From an uncultured Alphaproteobacteria bacterium (GTDB lineage: Bacteria > Pseudomonadota > Alphaproteobacteria > RF32 > CAG-239), in the NCBI GenBank assembly GCA_934229625.1, contig CAKQDU010000001.1, forward strand, positions 186,001-250,000: a stretch of DNA of 64,000 nt, in the 5' to 3' direction. This document shows, one piece after another, positions 50,871 to 59,642 of the stretch. Under the pieces are notes generated by a model, which worked only from the letters and a program-made list of their open reading frames with translations, had not been told where the DNA came from and ran no database searches. Positions within the stretch are counted from its first letter, which is position 1. Each line of letters opens with the position of its first letter. A program made the translations under genes and the position numbers.

Positions 50871-52600
50871 ATAAAGTCTCGTCCAAAATTATCAATAGCT
50901 TTACCAACCGCTTTTATTTATGGATTTTTGTGATTACATCACTTTACGTTTGCGGCGACATATTTTTTACTTATCTGCAATTCCGACGTTTGTTTTATAT
51001 TGATACCGATTGCTATACTCATGCTGCACGCCTGCTCTATTGGTTGCAAAATTTTGAGTGGTTTGAACAAATTTATCCTTTTGGAAACTATCCTTCAGGT
51101 GAAATATTGCATTTTACCCGCCTGTTAGACCTAATTTGGGCGACGCTATCCTTGCCGTTCATACCATTTTTCTCTCTTAAAAATGCCGTCTTTTACAGCG
51201 GAATGATTTTGTCTCCGCTATGTTTATATTTAAGCTTAACGGTAATTTTTTGGGGATTAAGTCCCTATATAAAGCCAAATTTTAAAACTCTGTTTTTTGG
51301 TCTTGTACTTTCTTTAGCGTTTTTAGCAAAATTTGATACTGTTTTTGACTTTACACGTCCCGACCACCATTCGGTTATATTTTTATTTTTTGCTTACAAC
51401 ATAAGCGCTGTCCTCCAAAACCTTGCAAAAGAACGTCTAAAAATTTTATTTTTTGCCGGAATATTAGCAGGCTGTGGAATTTGGATTTCCTCCGCTATTG
51501 AAGGTTTTATCATAATTGCTGCCATTTTGGGATTGCTGAGTCTGAACTGGCTGACAAATAAAATATCTCTGACAGCAATAAAGACTTATTGTTTAGGACT
51601 TTTTCTCGCCACAACCGCGGCTTTTTTGCTAAATCCTCCGTATGCAGGTTATTTTGCATTTGAAAACACACGACTTTCAGCCATTCATGCCGTTTTAACA
51701 TTATTCATTTATCTGTCATTCAAACTACTATCTTTGTTAAATATCAAATCGGCATCGGCTAAAGTTTATGGTCTTATCGCCAATGCACTCTTTTCTGCCG
51801 TTTTACTCTGCCTTATTTTCGGAACATCGACTATTTTTGCACCCGTTTATGATGAAAACATCAAACTATATTTTTTACCTTATATAACAGAAATGGAACC
51901 GCTGTGGCACTTTACTTATCTGCTGGAAATGATTATTTTTGAGACAATCCTTGTGTTGCTTATTTTATTTTATAAACCGCAAAAAAAACAAATTATTGAA
52001 TTGAATTTAGTCTTTTTATTCGGATTTTTTCTTGTTCCGCTGCTTTTCGTCATGCGATTTATTCCCTATGAACTATGCATTTTGGTTTATTTAAATATTA
52101 TTTTTATCAACAAACTGTTCACTAATGCAACGCCTTCTCAAACAGATAAACAACTTGCTTTCAGCTACATTTGTATAGCTCTGTTTTTATTGGCCTCATT
52201 CAAATATGAGCCTCTGCATCCGGTAAAATCTTCTGAAGTTCCGCAAAACGATATTGTTTTAACCGATATATACATTGCTCCGCAGCTCATTTTTGACCGC
52301 AACATCAAAACCATTGGCATTCCCTATCATTCCGCTTCAGCCGGCATTGCCGATAATCATAAAATATTATTTTCCGGCAACGAAGCAGAAATAAAAGAAC
52401 TACTGCAAAAACATCTGATTAAATATATTTTTCTGCCTTACAGCAGCTGCTATGGCTCAGAATACTACATCTATCCTGAACAAAACATTGATAAATTCTA
52501 TGGCAAAATCATAACCGGAAAAAATCTTTATCCGTGGCTTAAAAAAATAAATACAGGTTCAAAAGATATTTTATACAAAATAAATTATCAAGAATTTTGA
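50867..52600 (+). CDS. Polytopic membrane protein, GT-C glycosyltransferase-like
   Basis: A 577-residue inner-membrane protein with about ten membrane segments. The first periplasmic loop has YIDTDCYTHAARLLYWLQN (about 44-62, a DxD-type acidic pair) and FGNYPSGEILHFTRLLDLIW; RPDHHS is at 164-169. Acidic motifs in the first loop plus RPDHH-type wording point to the GT-C fold of lipid-sugar transferases and oligosaccharyltransferase relatives. The last 110 residues form a soluble domain. The sugar and acceptor are unknown. It is translationally coupled to mtnN. Confidence 0.75.
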   Translation: MNKVSSKIINSFTNRFYLWIFVITSLYVCGDIFFTYLQFRRLFYIDTDCYTHAARLLYWLQNFEWFEQIYPFGNYPSGEILHFTRLLDLIWATLSLPFIPFFSLKNAVFYSGMILSPLCLYLSLTVIFWGLSPYIKPNFKTLFFGLVLSLAFLAKFDTVFDFTRPDHHSVIFLFFAYNISAVLQNLAKERLKILFFAGILAGCGIWISSAIEGFIIIAAILGLLSLNWLTNKISLTAIKTYCLGLFLATTAAFLLNPPYAGYFAFENTRLSAIHAVLTLFIYLSFKLLSLLNIKSASAKVYGLIANALFSAVLLCLIFGTSTIFAPVYDENIKLYFLPYITEMEPLWHFTYLLEMIIFETILVLLILFYKPQKKQIIELNLVFLFGFFLVPLLFVMRFIPYELCILVYLNIIFINKLFTNATPSQTDKQLAFSYICIALFLLASFKYEPLHPVKSSEVPQNDIVLTDIYIAPQLIFDRNIKTIGIPYHSASAGIADNHKILFSGNEAEIKELLQKHLIKYIFLPYSSCYGSEYYIYPEQNIDKFYGKIITGKNLYPWLKKINTGSKDILYKINYQEF

Positions 52601-54159
52601 TTCATCCGGCGGAGCATCTCGGCTGTACGCAAAGCTTTGTCGGCATTAACGGACTGTTGCTGTTCACGCTGCTTTTCTTGCGACATTTCGGCCATAGTAC
52701 GCTGCTTATTTTCCAAAATAGCCCGCAGTTTATTTTCAGCATCGTCAGTTTTCACCATATTTTTAATTCCGTTTTCCTGCACAGGCTTCCACTTATTAGC
52801 CTGCTTTACGGCAAGTTCTTTAAGTTGAGTATTTTGTTTTAGTTTATTTTGCATCTCATATTTTTTATTTGCTTCGCGCTCCGGAAATTTAGGATAAATG
52901 TTTCTAAAATTATGATGCCATTGAAAATACACTAAAAACACGGATGGAAAGGCAGATATAAGTTCCTGAGCCATAGTACGCGGCTTTGTCAGCTCATAAG
53001 AGCGAGCGGCCATAATCCGACGGGTATCTTCAATAAATTGTTCCATTTTTTCTTTAACTTTATCCGGACGTCCCAAACGATATTCACATCCTTCTATCAA
53101 ACGATTAAACACCGGATTATTATTTTCAAGCGCCAATTTACGCAAAATTTTCAACATACTTTGCATACTTGAGCTTTTGTTCCAAAAAGAGCGCATTGTT
53201 TTAGCTTCAATACTGTCAAAGCCAAAGAAATGCACACCTTCAAATCCAGCTTCTTTAATGGCGTTAAATGTATAAATATACAAAGCGTTCCAGTTTATTG
53301 TATTATCTTCTGTCAAAAAATCTTCATACATTCCAGATTTTAGTTTTTCCAGTACATATTTTGTCACCGGAAAATCAAAATTTGTAATAGATTCGCCTTG
53401 CAAAAGCAGCGTGACTTTAGAAGAAGAACTATCCATAATAAAATTTTCGGCGGTAATCACTTCTTTTGTCTGCACCGCTTTCAAATAAATATAAGCATAG
53501 GCAAACACACTAGAGTGTATGGCTCGCAGAATGCCTATATTTTTAAATGTATGCTGATATTTATCCTTAAAATCGACTAAACGGCGCAAACGTTCTTCGC
53601 CTGTAAATTGATAGTTGATACATTGATAATGATAACCGAAACGTCTAAACATTGAAGGATGCATTTTTTTAAGATGCATTGCCATACACCACTCACGAGC
53701 CAACGAATATATAGAAAACAGCGGATTGCGTGAATATCCGACCATAACCGTGGCAAACACGGCATCAAACTCTGCAAAATAGGGTTCCATATGAGAACAA
53801 AACGCATTTTTTCTAAATTCGGCATCCAGCATAAATGCATAATGTTCTATATCATCATCCGGCACATCGTAGCGTTGCATAACGCTGTCAAGCGTTGCCG
53901 TTAATTTTTGGAAATTCGTATTAGAAATTTTACTATCGTCAATCGGTACATAACCGCTGCGATATTCATCATAAAACAAATTCAGGAAAATATTTTCTTC
54001 GTCATCAAAATTACGCTTAAAATCAGCAACATCTTCAGCTATAAAAGCTTTGACTTTATCCGCATAAGATGGTTCATACACCTGTTCTTTTAGATAGCGT
54101 ATGGCATCTTGTTCCAGCTCTTTGTCGGAATATGTTAAGTCAGCAAAGCGCAACCCCAT
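52588..54159 (-). CDS. Unrecognised 523-residue cytoplasmic protein
   Basis: I do not recognise this protein. It has no signal peptide and no convincing membrane segment. The first 400 residues look mainly helical and globular with many aromatics (GYSRNPLFSIYSLAREWCMAM near 164; HFFGFDSIEAKTMRSFWNKS near 316). From about 440 to the end it is a charged, Gln/Lys-rich helix, probably coiled coil (AENKLRAILENKQRTMAEM). I use ATG 54159, with GGAG eight bases upstream, rather than GTG 54168. It converges with the GT-C gene, overlapping its end by 13 bases, and has its own promoter region shared with nothing. Confidence 0.82.
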   Translation of the reverse strand: MGLRFADLTYSDKELEQDAIRYLKEQVYEPSYADKVKAFIAEDVADFKRNFDDEENIFLNLFYDEYRSGYVPIDDSKISNTNFQKLTATLDSVMQRYDVPDDDIEHYAFMLDAEFRKNAFCSHMEPYFAEFDAVFATVMVGYSRNPLFSIYSLAREWCMAMHLKKMHPSMFRRFGYHYQCINYQFTGEERLRRLVDFKDKYQHTFKNIGILRAIHSSVFAYAYIYLKAVQTKEVITAENFIMDSSSSKVTLLLQGESITNFDFPVTKYVLEKLKSGMYEDFLTEDNTINWNALYIYTFNAIKEAGFEGVHFFGFDSIEAKTMRSFWNKSSSMQSMLKILRKLALENNNPVFNRLIEGCEYRLGRPDKVKEKMEQFIEDTRRIMAARSYELTKPRTMAQELISAFPSVFLVYFQWHHNFRNIYPKFPEREANKKYEMQNKLKQNTQLKELAVKQANKWKPVQENGIKNMVKTDDAENKLRAILENKQRTMAEMSQEKQREQQQSVNADKALRTAEMLRRMNQNS

Positions 54160-54294
54160 TGATGACACTCCTGTTTTGTTTGTTCATAGTATATCGCATA
54201 AAAAATTGAGTCAACAAATTTTTTGCCTTCTTCATATCTTAAAAATCTCTTTGCTGCTAATAAACTTTTGCCTGAGGTCTTATAATAAACAATA

Positions 54295-54326
54295 CCCGTC
54301 TGCGCTGCTTAGACAGCGCAAACGGG
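54295..54326 (-). terminator. Long GC-rich hairpin downstream of pyk
   Basis: CCCGT and TGCGCTG pair with CAGCGCA and ACGGG across a 6-base loop with one internal mismatch. On the minus strand it is followed by TTGTTTATT, so it is probably the pyk terminator. The rest of 54169-54373 holds nothing coding. Confidence 0.6.
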
Positions 54327-54373
54327 CATAATCCGTCTTAAAAAACAAGACCCAAAGCAACAGCCGTATTTTT

Positions 54374-55795
54374 TTATATTTGAACAGTATGTATCAAATT
54401 AGTCATACCTCTTTGTCCAATCGGATATCCGGCTGTTATAATCAGATAGTCTCCGGTTTTGCCGATATTGCTTTCTTTAGCAACTTTGACGGCAGTTTGT
54501 TCCATACGGTCAAAGTTTTGGAAGACTTCTTGGTTGACCACGCTTTTTACTCCCCATACGATTCCCATACGGCGCGCCACTTCCAAAGACATGGTAACCG
54601 CCAAAATAGGCAAATCAGGACGCTCACGCGCCATAGACAAAGTAGTAAATCCTGAAGCTGTATATGTTACAACAGCAGCCACATTCGGCAAAACATCAGA
54701 CATTTCGCTGGCGGCATAAGTAATTGCATCAGCCATATCTTCACAGCCTGACAAATCTTTATCACGCTGAATAAATGAATAATAAGAGCGGTCGTTTTCT
54801 ACCTGATTGATTATGTGATGCATCATAGATACGGTTTCTGCAGGATAACTGCCGGTTGCGGTTTCAGCAGAAAGCATAACAGCATCTGCGCCATCATACA
54901 CAGCGGTTGCCACATCAGAAACTTCGGCTCTGGTCGGAGTCGGATTGTTTATCATGGATTCCAGCATCTGTGTAGCCACAATCACCGGACGAGCATATTT
55001 ACGGCATGTTTTGACAATACGTTTTTGCAAAACCGGAACCGTCTGAATCGGACATTCTACTCCCAAATCACCGCGAGCGACCATAATACCGTCGGATTCT
55101 TTTATAATATCATCCAACTCGGTAATAGCGCTAGGTTTTTCCAACTTAGAGATAATCCAGGCTTTACCGTCAATCAGCTTACGAGCCATACGAACATCTT
55201 CCACGCTCTGCACAAAAGAAAGACAAATCCAATCCACTCCCAATGAAAGAGCAAATTGCAAATCTATTTTATCTTTTTCAGTAATAGCAGAAATAGGCAA
55301 TTTTACATTTGGCAGATTAACACCTTTATGCGCCGACAAATATCCGCCGACAACAACTTTGGTTTCCATTCTGTAGCCATCTTTTTTAATAACCTTCAGT
55401 TCAATATTACCATCGTTCAACAACAGCATATCCCCTGCTTTTACGGCCTCAAAAATTTCTTTATGCGGCAGCATAACGCGAGTTTCATCTCCGGGTTTTT
55501 CATCCATATCTAAAACAAATGTACTGCCGTTTTTGAGCAGAACTTTATCGGTTTTAAAAGTGCCGACACGCAGTTTAGGACCTTGCATATCAGCAATCAC
55601 AGTCAGATGGCGATTATATTTTTCGGCCAATCTGCGAACGGTCTGATATCGTTCGGCATGTTCTTCGTGCGTGCCATGACTAAAGTTAAAGCGGAAAGCA
55701 TCAACTCCTGACTGCACCAATTTTTCCAACATTTCTTCTGAAGCTGTTGCCGGACCGACAGTAGCTAAAATTTTTGTATGTGTATCAATAGGCAT
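54374..55795 (-). CDS. pyk: Pyruvate kinase
   Basis: Last step of glycolysis, making pyruvate and ATP from phosphoenolpyruvate. Signatures: ILATVGPATASEEML (about 9), FRFNFSHGTHEEH (about 35), and the active-site block IISKLEKPSAITELDDII followed by DGIMVARGDLGVE (about 220-250), with MLESMINNPTPTRAEVSDVA following. Length of 473 residues is normal. Single gene with flanking gaps. Confidence 0.97.
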   Translation of the reverse strand: MPIDTHTKILATVGPATASEEMLEKLVQSGVDAFRFNFSHGTHEEHAERYQTVRRLAEKYNRHLTVIADMQGPKLRVGTFKTDKVLLKNGSTFVLDMDEKPGDETRVMLPHKEIFEAVKAGDMLLLNDGNIELKVIKKDGYRMETKVVVGGYLSAHKGVNLPNVKLPISAITEKDKIDLQFALSLGVDWICLSFVQSVEDVRMARKLIDGKAWIISKLEKPSAITELDDIIKESDGIMVARGDLGVECPIQTVPVLQKRIVKTCRKYARPVIVATQMLESMINNPTPTRAEVSDVATAVYDGADAVMLSAETATGSYPAETVSMMHHIINQVENDRSYYSFIQRDKDLSGCEDMADAITYAASEMSDVLPNVAAVVTYTASGFTTLSMARERPDLPILAVTMSLEVARRMGIVWGVKSVVNQEVFQNFDRMEQTAVKVAKESNIGKTGDYLIITAGYPIGQRGMTNLIHTVQI

Positions 55796-55957
55796 TATTT
55801 TTTCCTCACAATATTAAATTTTGCAATAACTATACACACATATAAGTTAAAAACTTATTAGTTTAAAGATAATTTTCATATAAAAATTACACTTGTCAAA
55901 ATAAATTTTGTTTGCTACAACCTCTACAGAAGAAAAATATTTTGAAGGAGAAAAACA

Positions 55958-56218
55958 ATGGCTGAAGAAAATGTAACAGCAGAAGTAGGCGGAGTTGCCG
56001 TTGAGCGTTTGCGTTCGCTGATTGAAAGAATTGAGCGTCTGGAAGAAGAAAAGAAAGGCATTCAGAGCGATATTCGTGATATTTTTGCCGAAGCAAAATC
56101 AGCAGGCTTTGATATCAAAGCTATGCGCACGGTTTTAAAATTACGCAAAATGAATGCTGCCGACCGTGATGAACAGGAATTGGTTGTCGACACATATCGT
56201 AAGGCTTTGGATATTTAA
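55958..56218 (+). CDS. gapR: GapR-like nucleoid-associated protein (DUF2312)
   Basis: Small DNA-binding protein; Caulobacter GapR binds overtwisted DNA ahead of polymerases and forks. The 86 residues show the family pattern: coiled-coil helix LRSLIERIERLEEEKKGI (about 22-39), DIRDIFAEAKSAGFDIKAMR and KLRKMNAADRDEQE, ending in a short helix. GAAGGAG precedes the ATG, and a terminator follows directly, so it is a single-gene unit. Confidence 0.93.
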   Translation: MAEENVTAEVGGVAVERLRSLIERIERLEEEKKGIQSDIRDIFAEAKSAGFDIKAMRTVLKLRKMNAADRDEQELVVDTYRKALDI

Positions 56219-56241
56219 TTATCCAAGTTCTATTTTATAAG

Positions 56242-56264
56242 CGCCCGTTGATGGGCGTTTTTTT
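56242..56264 (+). terminator. Terminator of gapR
   Basis: CGCCC (56242-56246) and GGGCG (56253-56257) stem, followed by seven T. Confidence 0.88.
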
Positions 56265-56275
56265 GTATAAAAATA

Positions 56276-56304
56276 TTGACAAAAATATAATTTTGGCATA
56301 TGAT
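56276..56304 (+). promoter_or_regulatory. Strong promoter of the 448-residue protein gene
   Basis: TTGACA (56276-56281), a 17-base spacer, then TATGAT (56299-56304); a near-consensus sigma-70 promoter 54 bases before the start codon. Confidence 0.7.
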
Positions 56305-56357
56305 TACCATAATATTAAAGACTCCGAAATATATTAAAAAAGAGGTTAAATAAAAAA

Positions 56358-57704
56358 ATGAGTAAAGAACTTACAGCAAAAGAGCTTTTAAAAGATATAA
56401 AAGCATACAAAAAAACATTTAAAGGCAATTTCACAGAAAAAAAATATCATATCCGAGAAAATTTAGAGAAAAAAGCCTTATTCATATTGACAGATTTTCA
56501 GAATGAAAAACTTCTTTTGACTGATGAGCTGAAAAAACCTATGGCACTTTATATCCACATGTTCAGCGAATATAAAAAACCTGCTCTGTTGGCACAGTTG
56601 CAAAAAAAGACGGAATTTGATGTTTTATCTTACATCAATGAAAGCCAAAAAACTCTTTGGCAAAAAGTATTCGGCTCTGATAATAAATACAAAGCAATGA
56701 ACGCTAAAGAAATGCTGAAAAAATGCGAAAAATACAAAAAATTATATAAAAACCGCTCTCAAGCTTCAGTAATAACCAAAATTGACAATATGAGCCGAGA
56801 GGCAGACAGATATGCGCGCAATATTCTGAATAATTTGACTGTTGTGCCAAACAAAGATATTGCCGCCACACAAGAATATTTCCACACAATCGGCGGTCAT
56901 CTCTATGAAGGCTCAGATATTTACAATGTCTTACAAAAACTTGACAAACAGAAACAATCGGCGACAGTATCCGACACATCAAAAAATATTGCTCATCAGC
57001 AATCTGCCGCCAAAATTACACATATTTCCGTTTTTTCAGGATTTAAGAAAAAAATTTCAGCGCTCAAAAACAAAGTTAAAACAGCTGCTGTAATCGCCGG
57101 CATTGGTATTATTGGTTTTGTAGGCTTTAAAACAGCTCACAAAACAACTACAACAAAACAAAACACAATTGCCATGCAACAAAATTTAACCGAAAAATCA
57201 AAGGTAAAAACCCCGACTGCACAGTTTATTGCGCAAAAACAAAAAAACAATATACAAGCAGACAAAAAATCATCAATTGATAAAATCTGGAAAAATTACT
57301 ATGACAGCACTATTGAACTTTTGACCTCCAAAACTAAACGCGATATGCTGTATAAGCAAATTGAAAGCCAAATCGCTGCAGGTAATTTTTATTTACCGCA
57401 AAATATCAGCGTAGAAAAAGCTGCTTATGCAAAAGTAATATACGATAAATACAATCTGAAATCATCGTTAAACAAAGCTTTCAGCGCAAATCAAAAACTT
57501 TCCGAAAACGAGCAGAAAAATCTGGTTAATGATATTTTAGCCGTCGGCGACAAAGGTGTCGGAGCTAAAAAAATGGCTATGCGTCTGCATAAAGGAAAGC
57601 TATCCTCATTCAGTCACTACGACACAGCGGATAAAGCTCAAAAATCGCAGCATATCTCTGTTTTGTCGCAAATAAAAAAGATTAACTCTGGAAATTTGCA
57701 CTAA
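56358..57704 (+). CDS. Unrecognised Lys-rich protein with one membrane segment and an internal duplication
   Basis: I do not recognise this 448-residue protein. Residues 7-100 and 116-200 look like two copies of one domain: AKELLKDIKAYKKTFK with AKEMLKKCEKYKKLYK at the start of each, and ALLAQLQKK with NVLQKLDKQ at the end. A single membrane segment is at 243-258 (AAVIAGIGIIGFVGFK), with Lys-rich flanks. The C-terminal 180 residues are helical and polar. The topology suggests two domains in the cytoplasm and the tail outside. GAGG lies upstream of the ATG, behind a strong promoter. Confidence 0.82.
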   Translation: MSKELTAKELLKDIKAYKKTFKGNFTEKKYHIRENLEKKALFILTDFQNEKLLLTDELKKPMALYIHMFSEYKKPALLAQLQKKTEFDVLSYINESQKTLWQKVFGSDNKYKAMNAKEMLKKCEKYKKLYKNRSQASVITKIDNMSREADRYARNILNNLTVVPNKDIAATQEYFHTIGGHLYEGSDIYNVLQKLDKQKQSATVSDTSKNIAHQQSAAKITHISVFSGFKKKISALKNKVKTAAVIAGIGIIGFVGFKTAHKTTTTKQNTIAMQQNLTEKSKVKTPTAQFIAQKQKNNIQADKKSSIDKIWKNYYDSTIELLTSKTKRDMLYKQIESQIAAGNFYLPQNISVEKAAYAKVIYDKYNLKSSLNKAFSANQKLSENEQKNLVNDILAVGDKGVGAKKMAMRLHKGKLSSFSHYDTADKAQKSQHISVLSQIKKINSGNLH

Positions 57705-57713
57705 AATTTAGAC

Positions 57714-57742
57714 TTGACAAATAAACTTGTTTTATGTAAATT
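57714..57742 (+). promoter_or_regulatory. Promoter of the leader peptide / GNAT unit
   Basis: TTGACA (57714-57719), a 17-base spacer, then TAAATT (57737-57742), about 25 bases before the leader-peptide ATG. Confidence 0.6.
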
Positions 57743-57766
57743 TCACATCGTTTATAAAGGAATGTA

Positions 57767-57826
57767 ATGACTGCAAATTTTAGACATACGGCACTTATTT
57801 GCCGCAACCGCTTAATGCGACGATGA
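57767..57826 (+). CDS. Leader peptide MTANFRHTALICRNRLMRR (19 residues)
   Basis: A short frame with its own ribosome site, AAAGGA seven bases before the ATG, lies between a promoter and the GNAT gene. The peptide is Arg-rich at its end (CRNRLMRR). Hairpin CGGCA/TGCCG (57789-57804) falls within it. A perfect 8-bp hairpin GGTTTGAA/TTCAAACC (57859-57878) lies between its stop codon and the GNAT start. This is the layout of a translation-sensing attenuator. Arginine or a polyamine precursor as the signal is a guess from the Arg codons. Confidence 0.5.
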   Translation: MTANFRHTALICRNRLMRR

Positions 57827-57914
57827 CTCTGTTTTTTTAAATCAGAAATCCGCCGCATGGTTTGAACTGTTTCAAACCGGCTTTAAATAACAAAAAAATT
57901 TGAAAGCTGTTACA

Positions 57915-58676
57915 ATGAACAAAAAACAATTAAGCGTAAAAAAATTAGATAAAAATAATTTGCAAGATGTCATGTCTTTGCAGCAAAAAATTATTGACGG
58001 TTTGCATCCCGATGAAAAACACTTTATTTTACACAGAACTGAAGAAGATTATTTAAAATCTTTAAACGGCGAAAGTTCTCATATGCTTGGAGTTTTTGAC
58101 CAAGATACTTTGATTGCGCAAGTGGTCTATCACATGCCTGAAAATTCCGAACAGAGAGATATGCCGGAATTTAAGCCAAACACTCCCAACGAAGATTTGG
58201 TTATTTACGAGGCTATTTTGGTTGACCCTGCTTACAGAGGCTCCAGCCTGATGAAAAGAATGCTGAATTATATTGAGGCGCACGCTCTGGATAACGGCCG
58301 CAAACACTCAATTATTCAAATCGCCGTTGATAATCCGGCCAGTTGGATAAACGCCCTGCACCACGGTATGTCCATCACCAAAGTTGACCTGGACCCGTCC
58401 GACGGCGCCAAAGTAATTTATTTGGAAAAAAACATTCATCAACAAGAGCAAAAAACTCCTTTGTTACAAGACAACAACAAAACTTACACCATGTATTTGG
58501 GAGAGAATATTCATAAAAAAATTCCAAGCTTATTTATGAAAATGCAATACCTAATCAGCAAAGGCTATCACGGCGTAAGCCTGAACAAAGAAACGCAAAG
58601 TCTGGTTTGGCAAAAGCAAGAAAAAATCCGCACGCTAGACTATATGATACAGCAAAAGAAAAGCAGAGCCTTATAA
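57915..58676 (+). CDS. GNAT family N-acetyltransferase
   Basis: Acetyl-CoA-dependent transferase of 253 residues. The acetyl-CoA loop is in ILVDPAYRGSSLMKRMLNYI (about 97-116, V-x-P-x-YRG-x-x-L). Preceding strands (LIAQVVYHM) and IIQIAVDNPASW fit the fold. The C-terminal 80 residues are extra and Lys/Gln-rich. I use ATG 57915; the frame can extend to TTG 57900, and neither has a clear ribosome site, which fits control by the leader. The end overlaps the convergent gene by 6 bases. Substrate unknown. Confidence 0.82.
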   Translation: MNKKQLSVKKLDKNNLQDVMSLQQKIIDGLHPDEKHFILHRTEEDYLKSLNGESSHMLGVFDQDTLIAQVVYHMPENSEQRDMPEFKPNTPNEDLVIYEAILVDPAYRGSSLMKRMLNYIEAHALDNGRKHSIIQIAVDNPASWINALHHGMSITKVDLDPSDGAKVIYLEKNIHQQEQKTPLLQDNNKTYTMYLGENIHKKIPSLFMKMQYLISKGYHGVSLNKETQSLVWQKQEKIRTLDYMIQQKKSRAL

Positions 58677-59534
58677 GCCCTGCTTTTTTGTTCCTAAATA
58701 ATACCATTCAGCGCCGATTTCTGCCGTATGGTTCGGCAGCAGAATATAGCCGTCAAACGGCGCGCACAATATTTCTCCATTGTCATAAGCGGCTATCGCC
58801 TGCCCTTTGCGCACCTTGTCCAAATGTTTATAATTTTGGCAAAGCTTTCCGGCTTGTTTTTTTATCACATAACTATGCATTTTTATATGAGTTTTCTGCG
58901 GTTTGTCAGTTACTACGCCATCCGTCATTTCATAAACTTTCAGCGCGCTGACAATGGCATTATAGGCGATATTTTCAGCCCCCGGCTCTTTGTGATATCC
59001 GCACTCCAGAGTGGTGCCGGTGTTGCCGCAAAAGTGAGCATACCCTTCGGTTGAAAAATCGGATATTTCTCCTTGCGCCGCATACATTGCCGGCCATCCT
59101 TCCAACACATAATCCACATCAAGCGCGTTTATCAGCGGCATGTTATATTCATCGGCATAGTCACAAAATGCAAACGGGACATCACCTTGACAATGAGTAG
59201 AATGCAAATCTAAAAGCATACGATTAGCTTTTATCAGCGGACAAATTTCATTTGCCAAACGCTGCTCGTAGCTTTGAGGATTTTCATGTATTTTCATTAC
59301 CCGATTAAGATTTTCTTCAACCGACCTCACACCTTTTTTATATGCGTCAGGATTGCAAATAGGAACTATTGTTAATTTGCCATTTTTCAGTTTGATTTTA
59401 CCTTGTTTTATTTCCGCAATAATTTTTAAACAAGCTTTTATTCCAGCGGTTTCGTTACCATGTATTCCGCCTAGAATCAATAAATGCAAACCATCATTTT
59501 GCCCATTAAACGCATATTTTTCAATCAAACTCAT
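58671..59534 (-). CDS. Succinylglutamate desuccinylase/aspartoacylase family protein
   Basis: Zinc carboxypeptidase-fold deacylase of the AstE/AspA group, which removes acyl groups from amino acids. Zinc ligands are in LGGIHGNETAG (His and Glu, about 22-32) and LDLHSTH (about 107-113); the Arg and Asn of SVEENLNRVM (about 70) bind the substrate carboxylate. I use ATG 59534, with GGAGG six bases upstream (287 residues). It converges on the GNAT gene; an acetylase and a deacylase side by side may act on the same amino acid, but that is inference. Confidence 0.85.
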   Translation of the reverse strand: MSLIEKYAFNGQNDGLHLLILGGIHGNETAGIKACLKIIAEIKQGKIKLKNGKLTIVPICNPDAYKKGVRSVEENLNRVMKIHENPQSYEQRLANEICPLIKANRMLLDLHSTHCQGDVPFAFCDYADEYNMPLINALDVDYVLEGWPAMYAAQGEISDFSTEGYAHFCGNTGTTLECGYHKEPGAENIAYNAIVSALKVYEMTDGVVTDKPQKTHIKMHSYVIKKQAGKLCQNYKHLDKVRKGQAIAAYDNGEILCAPFDGYILLPNHTAEIGAEWYYLGTKKQGL

Positions 59535-59642
59535 ATTTTCCTCCATTTGCAAATAAAGTTTAATCACCGCTAAACAATTGTCAAGTTTTTCTTGCAGAGC
59601 CGCATTTATTCAGATACAATAGAAAAAAACAGGAGAACAATT

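Noticed and set aside
54295..54326. Mobile repetitive hairpin (REP-like)
   Set aside because: Only one copy was seen, and its position after pyk suits a terminator.
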